From Zygnema cylindricum (Eukaryota > Streptophyta > Zygnematophyceae > Zygnematales > Zygnemataceae), in assembly GCA_037447655.1 (NCBI GenBank), contig JBBHKE010003204.1, positions 88,600 through 134,010 on the forward strand: a stretch of DNA of 45,411 nucleotides, in the 5' to 3' direction. A program made the position numbers and the translations under genes. Of this stretch, positions 31,185 through 41,538 are shown piece by piece. Every line of letters begins with the position of its first letter. Positions within the stretch are counted from its first letter, which is position 1. The notes under the pieces are model-generated. The model saw only the letters and a list, made by a program, of their open reading frames with translations, ran no database searches and was not told the DNA's origin.

Positions 31185-31548
31185 CATAGTTCAAAAGTAG
31201 GCGTTTTTTGGCAGGCCTTTTGTAGGCCACCTTTAGCGTAAGTTGTGTTCCGGGCTTTCCATGTGATCTTCTTAGATCGCTACTTTCATCAACGACCGTT
31301 AGATCGTCCAAATTTGACGGTTTAAATAAAAAGTCGCTCAAAACTCACAGTAAAAGATTTTTTTGTCCAATTTTTTTTTCAAATTTAGACATGACGTTTA
31401 AATCTCTCTCGATCCATTTGCAACTCAACCCTGTTACTATTTTATTTCATTTTGCGCCCAATACAATATGGGTCTTAAGGCCATATTGTATGTTTTGCAT
31501 ACAATAGGCATATTGTATGGGCGTACGGTCACCTACTTTTGAACTATG
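31185..31548. mobile_element. hAT-like MITE, copy 2
   Basis: Tips are CATAGTTCAAAAGTAGG and CCTACTTTTGAACTATG, 364 bp, with perfect 8-bp target duplication GTTCAAAC at 31177-31184 and 31549-31556. The related element at about 39844-39852 has a single GTTCAAAC at the matching place and so is an empty site. Confidence 0.95.
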
Positions 31549-32112
31549 GTTCAAACTTTACATCAAATCACCTAGCGAGGTGATTTGAAATAAAGTCCAA
31601 TAAGGTGAGCGAATAGGCAGACACTGTCGCACGTGTCTGAAGTTTTTTATAATTTTTGTGCGCGGGGTACCAAAAAAAAACACACTGCACGTTTCCAGCC
31701 TGTGCATAATGTTTTGCGTGCGCTGATCCGTACATGCCGTCTCTCTAAATAACACGTGTCTTCACACATAAGGCGTATGAAAAATATTGGCCACCTGTCG
31801 CCAAGTGGGAAGACGATAAACGAAACCGTAAATTCTGTGCGACAGCGAAAGGTATTTAAGGGTTTCGACACGTCGACAATGTGGCGAACGGATATTACGA
31901 AGTCACAAAAATTGTACAGCGTGTGGAGAAACGCCTCAAATTGAAGGCGAGTGGAAGTTTCGCCTCATTTTATGTACCACTTCATCTGTCACAATTCTTC
32001 GTACACGTCTACGTAAGTCACTTTTTTAAGTGACAAGTTATTTGTGTTTACATCCGAATGCTCTGAAAGCTGAACGGAGAATCTTCACTAAAAAACAAAG
32101 TAGCAAGACTAA

Positions 32113-32891
32113 AGGTGTGTCCCCATGTACTTGTAACTTAGCGAAATTACTTTGTATTTTAGCGCGGATCCGCCGGACCCGGTTTTCAAGTGTCCCTATG
32201 TCTGTAAGGACGAAATCGTAACTTACGCTTGTGACGATTGTATACGTCGACAATACCTGTGACGGTTGTCAACGTCGACAATCTGTGGTTGCACGATATT
32301 TTTTGTACCTGCGTGTGACGTCGCATGTCTTACCGTGACATTGTAGACGTACCGCCTTCCAGCCTGTGCAATTTCACCGTCGAAGATGAGGCGCTTTGCC
32401 TTCGCGTCTCCTGTCCGGTCGACGTGAAATGGCATCGGAATTTGAAGACCCCTGCAAAAAAAAAATCCGTACTAGACGAAAACGGACAAATCCAAACAAA
32501 TTGTGTACCTATCTTTGTCGTATTAGAACGGAAACGGACAAAACATAGCGAACTATGTACTTTTCTTTGTCCTTGGAAATCGTAGGATTTTTGTCAAAAT
32601 TTACGGCACGCGCGAAAATATGTTCCTATTTGTCAATCGAAAAAACCTAATTTTAAATCACATCGCGCATGTGTTTTAAAGATAAGGTTGAAGATGACGT
32701 TTTTTGTCGTCGAAGTGGGTCGAAAAGCACAAGACGACAACTTTTCGTACATCCTAAGTTCAGGGATGACGCAAATTGTACTCTACAAATTTGTGATTCC
32801 TTCGTACGGTTGCAACTTAGGCAGTACGGCGCTAAGTTTTACGGCAAAACGACAGGAAAAAACCCTTACTTATGCACATGGGGACACACCC
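32113..32891. mobile_element. Harbinger-like element nested at 32113-32891
   Basis: Tips are AGGTGTGTCCCCATGT and ACATGGGGACACACCC, with flanks TAA (32110-32112) and TTA (32892-32894), a one-base mismatch of the expected target duplication. About 779 bp, AT/GC mixed, with only short frames. Confidence 0.72.
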
Positions 32892-32917
32892 TTAGTTTCG
32901 GTTACATCCGAAAATAC

Positions 32918-33906
32918 CATAGTTCAAAAGTAGGTGTCCGTACGCCCATACAATATGCCTATTGTACGCAAAACATACAATATGCCCTTAAGACCCATAT
33001 TGTATTGGCCGCAAAATGAAATAAAATAGGAACAGGGTTGAGTTGCACATCGATCGATAGAGAATTAAACGACATGTCTAAATTTTGAAAAAAAATCGGA
33101 CAAAAAAAAATATTTCTGTGAGTTTTGAGGGACTTTTAATTTAAACCGTCAGACTTGGGCGATCGGACGGTCGTTGATGAAAAGTAGGCGATTTAAGAAG
33201 ATCACATGAAAAGCCCATAACACAACTTACGAAAGGACAGTCTGTCATATTAGCGTCTGCAATTTTGAGGGCCACACTAAATAAAGCCTCAAATTGACCA
33301 ACCACGCAGTAAGGGACGATAAAAAACAAAAATTACCACACTGCCAAAAAAATTACCAAAACCTACGGACCAACCCCGTTGGCGTTCACACGGTCGAAAC
33401 GCGGCTGTGAGACGAATATGTGTGAGCGGGATTTTTTATGACATTTTTTTTTTTCCCTTTTTAGAACGCACATTCTCATGCGTCCGCGGTTACTAAAACT
33501 AATTCATTGTACTTTTTAACTTAAAAAGGTACATTTATGTACGGTCTGATACAGACCGTACACCACTCTATTTAAGAGACAACGTACTTTCATTTTTTAA
33601 GGTACTTGGAAATAGCCGTAATTAGAGTAATGAAAAATATAGAATAAACTACGCTATTTGAGATTTTTTTAAGGTTTTTTTTTTCCCGGTTATTTTTCCC
33701 ACGGAATGTCATCCTACGCAGTGTCAGTTCGCTAAAAAATTCCGTCCGGCGGCCTGCGCTGTACTTTGATCTTACGTCAGATTCGGACGTTCGTACAGGA
33801 GTGTGCACGACGCACACACATACAGTGCCTACGCTGCGCGAGTTTTGTGCAAAGTGTTGTGCGCCTACCAAAGGCCTACCATAAAAAAGCCTACTTTTGA
33901 ACTATG
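32918..33906. mobile_element. hAT-like MITE, copy 3, enlarged by an internal insertion
   Basis: Tips are CATAGTTCAAAAGTAGG and CCTACTTTTGAACTATG, with perfect 8-bp target duplication GAAAATAC at 32910-32917 and 33907-33914. Its first 300 bp match copies 1 and 2 in reverse orientation. About 33235-33800 is extra sequence containing the palindrome GTACGGTCTG..CAGACCGTAC (33539-33561), which is typical of the longer TA-target elements. The tips of that inner element could not be defined. Confidence 0.88.
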
Positions 33907-33919
33907 GAAAATACCCTTA

Positions 33920-35343
33920 GTGCTGCGACCACCAGCCAATGAAAACACTTGGAAAATCGCAAAGCCCATGTGGAGAATAACAGGATGACGCAAATCCGCC
34001 AAAACCCTTGCCGCAGAATAATTCCGCGAGGGTCTTTTAGGGAACATCTTGGGAATAACGAAAAGAACAAGGAAAGAAATCACAATAATTGGTCGTACTG
34101 CCACCCTGCCGGCCAGTCGCTCGACACGTGTACGGGACACCATCGAAAGACAAAACAGCAGCGATTGTGAAAATCCAGCATGAAATGACCGGTTCGGCGC
34201 CCGATTGGCCGAAGTCAAAAAATGTTTTGTGCGGTCCAATAAAAGCTGTACAGGTTTCTTTTTTTTTCCAGACTGGCCCATCGTCCGCCTCATGCAGCCT
34301 TTAAGAGTCCGGCAACAAAAACGTACGGAAAAGGCTTTTCTTACAGCGACGGTTTGGAATGAAGTGAAACATTACGTTACAAAGTAACATTTGACGGTGG
34401 ACCGTTAAATGTACGGGATCAAGATGTACGGTAGAAGTACATACATCTACATGCGTCCTAATTGAATAAACAGAAAAGGTAAGAAAATGTACGAAGGTAT
34501 GCAGGAGACGGGGGGGAGCGCTATTGAAACTTTTTCCAGTTTTTGACAATCCGTTCCGTAACAATGGACAAAGGTATTGCGATGTTAATCGAGCCAGAAA
34601 CTCATTGAGGTATATAGCAATTTCATTGCGGTATAAGGCCTGTTCTCCATTAGGCGGTCCCAGTAAATAAGCGGATACGTCTATTTCTAGTGTTTACTGG
34701 CACAACTTTCCATTATGTTCCATTATGTCGTCCCAGTAGACATCGTTTCTCAATTATGATTGGCGCCACGTAGGTTAGTTTTCAGATTCTTAAAATCTAT
34801 AAATATTCTTCAAGCTGACAATCTGTACGTAATATTTGTACGGGTGGAGGTAGTTAATGACTCGTACGAAAATTTTGGGACCAGATTTTAATTTTGAAAT
34901 TGAAAATCAAAATTTTGAAACGGAATGTCAAAAAGGCGCCACAAACTTTTAAGGTCAGCGGATGTCAGGAGGAGCGTGCGAAGATATTTCGGTCGACCTT
35001 CATACACCGTGGCGGAAGGCACATGGCGTGTACGATGTGTTTGATTCACATTGCCTGTTCGTGGTGGATTTTTTTTCTCATTTTCACGTGTACCAATGGT
35101 ACGCGACCAGTGTGAAGAAACTCTCCTCCCGGGGAGAGTCTCTTCACACTGGACGATGTGCGTGATTGCTTTACGAATCTAAAAAAGTGAAAAATCCAAC
35201 GGGGGACATTTACGCCTATAATATTGGAGCCATCCCATAGAAATGTTTTGTCATGTTTCGTCTGACAAAAAAAAAATGGTACGAATTTGTATGAAATCGT
35301 ACGACATCCAGCAAACAACACCACTTTTCCTCTAATGGGGAAG
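33920..35343. other. Intergenic, no gene; contains one strong hairpin
   Basis: About 1.4 kb with short frames on both strands (for example 33865-34293 minus), none with a recognisable motif. A hairpin at 35107-35152 is annotated separately. Confidence 0.4.
35107..35152. repeat. Near-perfect hairpin with 22-bp arms
   Basis: CCAGTGTGAAGAAACTCTCC is followed, across a TCCC/GGGG centre, by its inverted partner GGAGAGTCTCTTCACACTGG. There are two mismatches in about 22 pairs and almost no loop. No flanking T-run or target duplication was seen. It could be the core of a foldback element. Confidence 0.8.
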
Positions 35344-35344
35344 T

Positions 35345-35421
35345 TCACCCTTAGGGTATGTTCCCATGTAACCGAAAATTAGTCTTGTTACTTTGTTTTT
35401 TAACGAGTATTCTTTGTATTA
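35345..35421. mobile_element. Tip of a Harbinger-like element
   Basis: After CCCTTA the sequence reads GGGTATGTTCCCATGTAAC and then a segment similar to 32129-32165 (TTACTTTGTNTTTTANCG). The matching right tip was not found; the element at 35422 begins 77 bp later. Confidence 0.5.
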
Positions 35422-35457
35422 GGGTACTTTCGCATGTGCTAAAGTTACACTTATTTT

Positions 35458-36620
35458 TGTTGATATTCGGGTATTTTCTAGGTCTTTACTAGATAGAAAA
35501 AGAGTAGAGGCAATCTGCCTCTGACTCCCTTCTCCAAGCCCCCACACTTGTTGTAGTCACTGAAGGCTAGGTAAGGTGATAGAGCCATGGCTGCCTAAAC
35601 CTTTGTAGCAGACAGGTAGGAGAAAATAGATGGTTTACCAAAAGTATTGATGGACCCAAGAATTGATCATGGAACCTACCGTCCGTCAATATAGCCGTTA
35701 GCTTTGTCCATTTAATCTAGGACTAGTGCTAGGACATATAAGGTTTGATAATTATATAAATATGTACGCGTAGACGAATTCATTTAACGGCGCGAATAGA
35801 TTCTTAGTACATATAAACATTTTAGAGTAGTACGGTTTACGCGAAACAAATACCGCGCATTTGTTTCGACGACGAAACAAATACCGCGCACATATTTTCG
35901 ACGGGTAAGAATGAATACCGGATTTAATCGACGGCCCTGGTGCTGGCCGAGATTTCATAATAGCCGCTTTGGCGTTTTCTGACGCCGCCACTGCGGATGA
36001 CACGTGGAAATGCGCTGGAGGATTGCGGAATCTCCGGAGCGCAAGATAACAAGTTTGGATGTGACATTTGTCACCTGAATTGTCCTGCTGTACAGTTGCC
36101 GTACAAAAAGTACTCCGTCGCCTGTACTTTTATATACGGTACAGTCTTTTGATTGGCGCCGTACTTCAGTAAAAGGGGTTTAGAGAGGGACTAGGACTTA
36201 GAATATTTCTGGTAGGTAGCTGACTCTCCCAGAGAGCACCTTGTATAAATGGCAAACTTTGGCCAGCCATAACAATAAACTCAGTTGACCAAATTTAGTG
36301 ATTCTTTTTGCCGCGGACTCAGGGGAGTCCAAGCTACACAGGGGTGTAGTCGGTTAGGATTTTTGCCTGCTTGGGTGGTTGCATTTCTAAGGGAAAGTGA
36401 AAGTGGTTGAATGTGTCCAAATCTCATATTCTAACTTTGCATTCTGTGGTGGAACTGAGCACACAGAAAGTCTTATTTCACAGAGGTGAAGCTGTAATGG
36501 AGTTCTGATTGTCAAGGGGTCAATCATTTGGGGTTTATATCAAGTTGGAGTCGGCACCATCTAGATTAGCTTCCTTTGGACTTGCGAATTCTGTGTGGCA
36601 ATGGAGCCCATATAATTTCA
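35458..36620 (+). repeat. 5' LTR of the gag-only element
   Basis: Contains a TATA-like TTGTATAAATGG at about 36240 and AATAAAC at about 36273, fitting a promoter and a polyadenylation signal within the LTR. It differs from the 3' LTR at about 30 positions by eye, concentrated in the first 240 and last 100 bp. Confidence 0.9.
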
Positions 36621-36648
36621 GGTTAGGGGCCCACCATCTAGGGTGCCT

Positions 36649-38478
36649 ATGTTCGATGGAACAGACTTCACTTATTGGGAGTTTACAATGGAGGGATTGC
36701 TTTTCGAGAAGCACTTATGGGGAATTGTTTCGGGACAAGTGAGGTGTCTGCCACCAAGCTTTAGAGGAGCTCACTATGGAGAATCATCTGGGGCTGCCCA
36801 GAAAACCAACCGGAGTTTAGATGCAACGGAAGGTGAAGGAAAAATCATTACTGTGGAAAGGGAAATAGGGGAGAAGGATAAAAGGACACCTATGGTGAGG
36901 GGAGCTAGGCTCTCGGCTACGGTTCCACTTGTGGTGGATATAACTGAACCAAAAATTGAAGAAAATGATAGGAAAATTTGGGAGTATAAAAACACTATAG
37001 CAAAACATCTCATACTTAGATATGTGTCTAAGTCCATAGCTATCTCTCTTTTAAGTCTAATCAAGTCTTCGGAAATCTGGGAAACACTAATTCTGATTTA
37101 TAAGAGTGAGACTATACAGAGGCAGCAGTTAGTAAAACATCAAATAAACGCCTATGTTTATAAAGGCGGTAGCATGATAGAGTTTTGCAATGATATTGCT
37201 GCGTTATATGTTGAGCTTGCTAGTGCGGGATATGTAGAATCTGAGGAGAGAAAGATAAATACACTAATCATGAAACTCCCAGATGAGTACGAAGATATCA
37301 TTTACCGTATGCATGGAATAAATGGCTCCTCGTGGACTTGGAGTATCAACATGGGGATAATACTTGTGAGGGAAAGCACCTTGGAGCTTCGTAGGGGAAG
37401 TGAGAGGGTGACTGCATTTACAGCTGGTGGTGACTCGCGGAAGCGTGATGAGAGGAACGGTGGTGACGAGCGGAAGCGTGATGAGAGGAAGAAAGACAAA
37501 GGTAAACCTTATCGGAACTTTGGTGGAAAGAGAGGGAGAAGAAAAGAAAGTGGAGCTTTGGAAAAAGGGGTTTGCTTCTTTTGTAGAGAACTAGGTCACC
37601 ATATGGAGGAGTGTCCTCGTTTGGAAGAAGTTAGAAGTTGGAGTGTGAATGAGGAGGAAGAAGGAGAAGAGGAGAAAGGGGATGAAGAAATCTTGGAGCT
37701 TCTTCTCATCGGTAGAATGGAGAAGAGAGAAAAGTACATTGAAATTCCACGAAGGCAACAGTGTGCTTTTGGAGGTATATGGGAAGTAAAGAGAGGGGAG
37801 GCACTTGAGGATGTCAAGGAGTGTAGAGTGGATGACTTAGAAATGCGAAAGTCAGATCTAGGATCCATAAGTGAAAATGGGAAAGGTAAAATTAATGAGG
37901 ATAATTTTAAAGATAATCGAGAAACAGAAAACTGGTCGCAAAGGGAGACTTCAACAGATTCCGAGGAAAGGGGAGAAGTGAAACTCGAAGGGGTTTCAAA
38001 GGATAGGGGAGAAGAGGAATATTTAATGAAAGGTTTAGGGGAGGAGAAATATCTATTGGGAATAAATTTAGAAAGTGAGAGTGGAAAGAAATCCATGGGA
38101 GAGAGTGAGGAAAGTTTATTTTTTGGGGGTAATGGGTTTGACATCACTAAAGGAAGTGATGGTATTTATGGAGGTGTGCCTGTAAAAGGGTTAGCATCTG
38201 GGTGTATGTTGCAGATTGGAGATGGGGCTGGCTGTTTGGATCGCAAGAGGGAAATCGGTTTGTGTGTGGATGGAAAAGTGATGAGGTGGATAAAATCTTT
38301 GCTCGGATTTATGATAAGTGGGATGCTAAATGAAATGTCTGATGCAATTATTATTTCATTTCATCTAATGCATTGCTTTAAATACGAGAGCATTTTTCTT
38401 AAGTTATATAAAAGGAAAAAGAAAAGAAAAAGGAAAAAAAGGAGGGAGTGTTTTGTTTATATTGTTTGTAAGAGTTGA
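36649..38478 (+). CDS. gag: Copia-type gag polyprotein (UBN2-like domain, zinc knuckle)
   Basis: An intact frame of about 609 codons from the first ATG (36649) to TGA at 38476-38478. The N-terminus has MFDGTDFTYWEFTMEGLL, the usual start of Copia gag. The next 230 residues fit the UBN2/retrotran_gag_2 fold (IWETLILIYKSE, MIEFCNDIAALYVEL, LIMKLPDEYEDI). A basic, Arg/Lys/Gly-rich linker leads to a CX2CX4HX4C zinc knuckle (CFFCRELGHHMEEC) near residue 310. The remaining 280 residues are acidic and low in motifs, with no catalytic DTG or polymerase motif. The Lys/Arg tail is read from purine-rich DNA near the polypurine tract. The role is capsid-like particle formation and RNA packaging. That the frame is unbroken over 1.8 kb suggests fairly recent activity. 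Confidence 0.9.
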   Translation: MFDGTDFTYWEFTMEGLLFEKHLWGIVSGQVRCLPPSFRGAHYGESSGAAQKTNRSLDATEGEGKIITVEREIGEKDKRTPMVRGARLSATVPLVVDITEPKIEENDRKIWEYKNTIAKHLILRYVSKSIAISLLSLIKSSEIWETLILIYKSETIQRQQLVKHQINAYVYKGGSMIEFCNDIAALYVELASAGYVESEERKINTLIMKLPDEYEDIIYRMHGINGSSWTWSINMGIILVRESTLELRRGSERVTAFTAGGDSRKRDERNGGDERKRDERKKDKGKPYRNFGGKRGRRKESGALEKGVCFFCRELGHHMEECPRLEEVRSWSVNEEEEGEEEKGDEEILELLLIGRMEKREKYIEIPRRQQCAFGGIWEVKRGEALEDVKECRVDDLEMRKSDLGSISENGKGKINEDNFKDNRETENWSQRETSTDSEERGEVKLEGVSKDRGEEEYLMKGLGEEKYLLGINLESESGKKSMGESEESLFFGGNGFDITKGSDGIYGGVPVKGLASGCMLQIGDGAGCLDRKREIGLCVDGKVMRWIKSLLGFMISGMLNEMSDAIIISFHLMHCFKYESIFLKLYKRKKKRKRKKRRECFVYIVCKS

Positions 38479-38506
38479 AAGGAAGTAGACTAGAAAATAA
38501 GGAGAG

Positions 38507-39669
38507 TGTTGATATTTGGGTATTTTCTATATCTTTACTAGATAGAAAAAGAGTAGAGGAAGTCTGCCTCTGACTCCCTTCTCCAAGCCCCCACACTTGT
38601 TGTAGTCACTGAAGGCTGGGTAGGGTGATAGAGCCATGGCTGCCTAAAGCTTTTTAGCAGACAGGTAGCAGAAAATAGATGGGTTTACCAAAAGTATTGA
38701 CGGACCCAGGAATTGATCGTGGAACATGCCGTCCGTCAATATAGCCGTTAGCTTTGTCCATTTAATCTAGGACTAGTGCTAGGACATATAAGGTTTGATA
38801 ATTATATAAATATGTACGCGTAGACGAATTCATTTAACGGCGCGAATAGATTCTTAGTACATAGAAACAGTTTAGAGTAGTACGGTTTACGCGAAACAAA
38901 TACCGCGCATTTGTTTCGACGACGAAACAAATACCGCGCACATATTTTCGACGGGTAAGAATGAATACCGGATTTAATCGACGGCCGTGGTGCTGGCCGA
39001 GATTTCATAATAGCCGCTTTGGCGTTTTCTGACGCCGCCACTGCGGATGACACGTGGAAATGCGCTGGAGGATTGCGGAATCTCCGGAGCGCAAGATAAC
39101 AAGTTTGGATGTGACATTTGTCACCTGAATTGTCCTGCTGTACAGTTGCCGTACAAAAAGTACTCCGTCGCCTGTACTTTTATATACGGTACAGTCTTTT
39201 GATTGGCGCCGTACTTCAGTAAAAGGGGTTTAGAGAGGGACTAGGACTTAGAATATTTCTGGTAGGTAGCTGACTCTCCCAGAGAGCACCTTGTATAAAT
39301 GGCAAACTTTGGCCAGCCATAACAATAAACTCAGTTGACCAAATTTAGTGATTCTTTTTGCCGCGGACTCAGGGGAGTCCAAGCTACACAGGGGTGTAGT
39401 CGGTTAGGATTTTTGCCTGCTTGGGTGGTTGCATTTCTAAGGGAAAGTGAAAGTGGTTGAATGTGTCCAAATCTCATATTCCAACTTTGCATTTTTTGGT
39501 GGAACTGAGCACACAGAAAGTCTTATTTCACAGAGGTGAAGCTGTAATGGAGTTCTGATTGTCAAGGGGTCAATCATTTGGGTTTATATCAAGTTGGAGT
39601 CGACACTATCTAGATTAGTTTCCTTTGGACTGGCGAATTCTTTGTGGCAATGGAGCCCATAGAATTTCA
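38507..39669 (+). repeat. 3' LTR of the gag-only element
   Basis: Partner of 35458-36620, same length. The central part (about 38760-39480) is almost identical between the two, while both ends differ more. Confidence 0.9.
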
Positions 39670-40059
39670 ATTTTATGGCATTTTCCTCCATAACTTGGAA
39701 AATCAGCTGTACCAAATTATTAAAATTACCACCGTACAAGTTGTGTTACCTTAAAACTTTATATGTGTTGCAGTTTGTCGTGTAGCGCGATGGAATTTAC
39801 CGTCTAACGCATTTCGACCAACTTTCGCGTCCTTCCATCTCATGTTCAAACTTTACATAAAATCACCTCGCGAGGTGATTTTAAAAAAAGTTCCATGAAG
39901 TGAACGAATAGCCAGGTGTTGTTGCAAGTTTCTGAAGTTTTTTACAATTTCTGTGCGCGGAGAACCAAACAAAAAAAACCCACTGCACGTTTCCAGCTTG
40001 TGCGTACTGTTTTCCGTGCGCTGTTTCTCGTTTTCCATCACTATTTTGTAAACGTCATA

Positions 40060-40440
40060 AATTATCGCGAGTTTTATAGTTGTCTACAACTGTCACAAAT
40101 TACACCCACGTCTACATCCGTCAAAATCTAAAGTAACGATTTCATTTCTTTACATACGAATGCTTTGAAAGTAGTACAGAGAATTTTCGCTAAAATCAAA
40201 GCTACAAGGATAAAGTTTCCATTACTTGCGAAAGTACCCATACTTTTCACATAGTTCGAATGTTCGGCAAAGAAATCGTTATTTTAAATTGTGACAGATG
40301 TAGACTTGGGTGTGATTTGTGACGGTTATAAATGATTTCAAAACAAGCTTTTATCGATGAAGTCTACAAAATACTGACAGTTGTAGATGATTAGTTTCTT
40401 GTGACATTGTAGATGTCAACGATTTGTCACTTTTTGACAT
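40060..40440. repeat. Inverted repeat around the right tip of the Harbinger-like element
   Basis: A segment at about 40082-40130 (ACAACTGTCACAAATTACAC, then CGTCTACATCCGTC) recurs inverted at about 40293-40335 (GACAGATGTAGACTTGGGTG, then ATTTGTGACGGTT). The element tip at 40239 lies between the arms, so two related elements may be joined head to head here. Confidence 0.55.
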
Positions 40441-40444
40441 AATG

Positions 40445-41538
40445 CTCCTTTGTGATGTCGTTGACGTCACTAATTCCAAAACTTTTTCGCCATGGTTTTC
40501 TGATTTTGTTTTTTCATCTTTTCCCACTCTACTTGCCATCAAGTTTTTTGCTCCTTCAATTACTATCTCCAATTATTTATTATCTGCATAGCGTGTATGG
40601 CCCAAGCACACATGTAACATTTGAAGGTTGGGAATGTTCAAATGAAGGCTTTTCGCGGATGACTTCATGGTTACTGAGGTCAACATATTGGAGTTTATGG
40701 ATATTGGTTAATTGAAGAATCGAAATGCCTCATACTTTAGGACTTCCAGTCGAGAGAGACGTTGCATAAAAAAGTGAAGAAGCTTTGACGGATGAGTTTA
40801 GGTGCCTTTAAGCATGAGCTCCTCAACATTTTTAAAGGGCTCAAATTTTATTAGTGGAGTCATTTTCGAGAGCACAAAATAACATTTCGAGAAATGCAAC
40901 ATTTTTAGATTCTCCAATGTACTTTAAATCATTCAACTGCAATTCAGTTAATCACATTCTTCAGCATTGAATGTGCAAACACAGATGCCTTTCCATTTTA
41001 ACCACTCTAAAATACCAGTGGAATTATAAAATCTGCTTACTGTTAGCTCTTCAATATTAGGTGTGAGTTCCAATGCTCGAACTAAAAGACATTCTCATGC
41101 TCTTGCTAATCTGCAGTTTCTTTGTTCATGTTTTTGTTCATGTTTACAAAATTTGTTAGGAAGATCTTTTATAGACAAATACAAAACCTTATTTTCTCTC
41201 ATTGCTTCGGCAAACTTATTTGAAACCGCCAAATACAAAATGAGATTTCGAAACTTTCCAACGCCAAAAAAAAGAACAAGAATGCTTGACAGAACGAGAA
41301 GAAGACAGCGCTCCATGGAATTAGGGATGTTATTTTCCTTAAAATAATTTTTGGCTTATGTTTCTGCACGTGTGTAGCTGATGGTTACAACTTCAACTCA
41401 AAAAGTTACAATGAAAATGGAAGGGAAACGGAAAGACTGAAGTTACAAATAAAAAACTCGAAAACAATTACCTATGCTTTGAAGATGAACCACTAATGCC
41501 TGGACATTAGATGTACGGAAAAAATACATACTGTCGTA
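40445..41538. other. Intergenic, no gene recognised
   Basis: AT-rich with scattered short frames (for example 41063-41347). No element tips or motifs are seen. Confidence 0.4.

Larger units (their letters stand above)
30958..33916. mobile_element. Harbinger-like element carrying three nested insertions
   Basis: Tips are GGATATTTTCGCATGT and, inverted at the right, ACATCCGAAAATACCC. It is flanked by TTA at 30955-30957 and 33917-33919. Nested in it are a hAT-like MITE (31185-31548), another Harbinger-like element (32113-32891) and a second hAT-like MITE in its right tip (32918-33906). Without these it is close in sequence to the 35422-40239 element, for instance around the central palindrome and the GTGCGCGGNGNACCAAA and CACTGCACGTTTCCAGC blocks. 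No transposase is visible. Confidence 0.8.
35458..39669 (+). mobile_element. Complete gag-only LTR retrotransposon (TR-GAG type, Copia-like)
   Basis: The LTRs are 35458-36620 and 38507-39669, each 1163 bp, starting TGTTGATATT and ending AATTTCA. The 5-bp target duplication ATTTT is at 35453-35457 and 39670-39674. The 1.9 kb interior holds a single gag frame and nothing resembling protease, integrase, reverse transcriptase or RNase H. A purine-rich stretch (GAAAATAAGGAGAG, 38493-38506) abuts the 3' LTR as a polypurine tract. No clear tRNA-Met primer site follows the 5' LTR. Non-autonomous elements that keep only gag are known in plants; movement would need enzymes from a related Copia. Confidence 0.92.
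35422..40239. mobile_element. Harbinger-like element split by a gag-only LTR retrotransposon
   Basis: Tips are GGGTACTTTCGCATGT and GCGAAAGTACCC, with flanks TTA and ATA (imperfect). Taking out the retrotransposon at 35458-39669 and one ATTTT leaves about 600 bp, homologous to parts of 30958-33916 on both sides. A perfect 24 bp palindrome AAAATCACCTCG/CGAGGTGATTTT is at 39859-39882. Confidence 0.72.

Noticed and set aside
37596-38147. 183-codon minus-strand frame inside gag
   Set aside because: Antisense of the purine-rich acidic gag region, giving a Ser/Pro/Leu-rich artefact.
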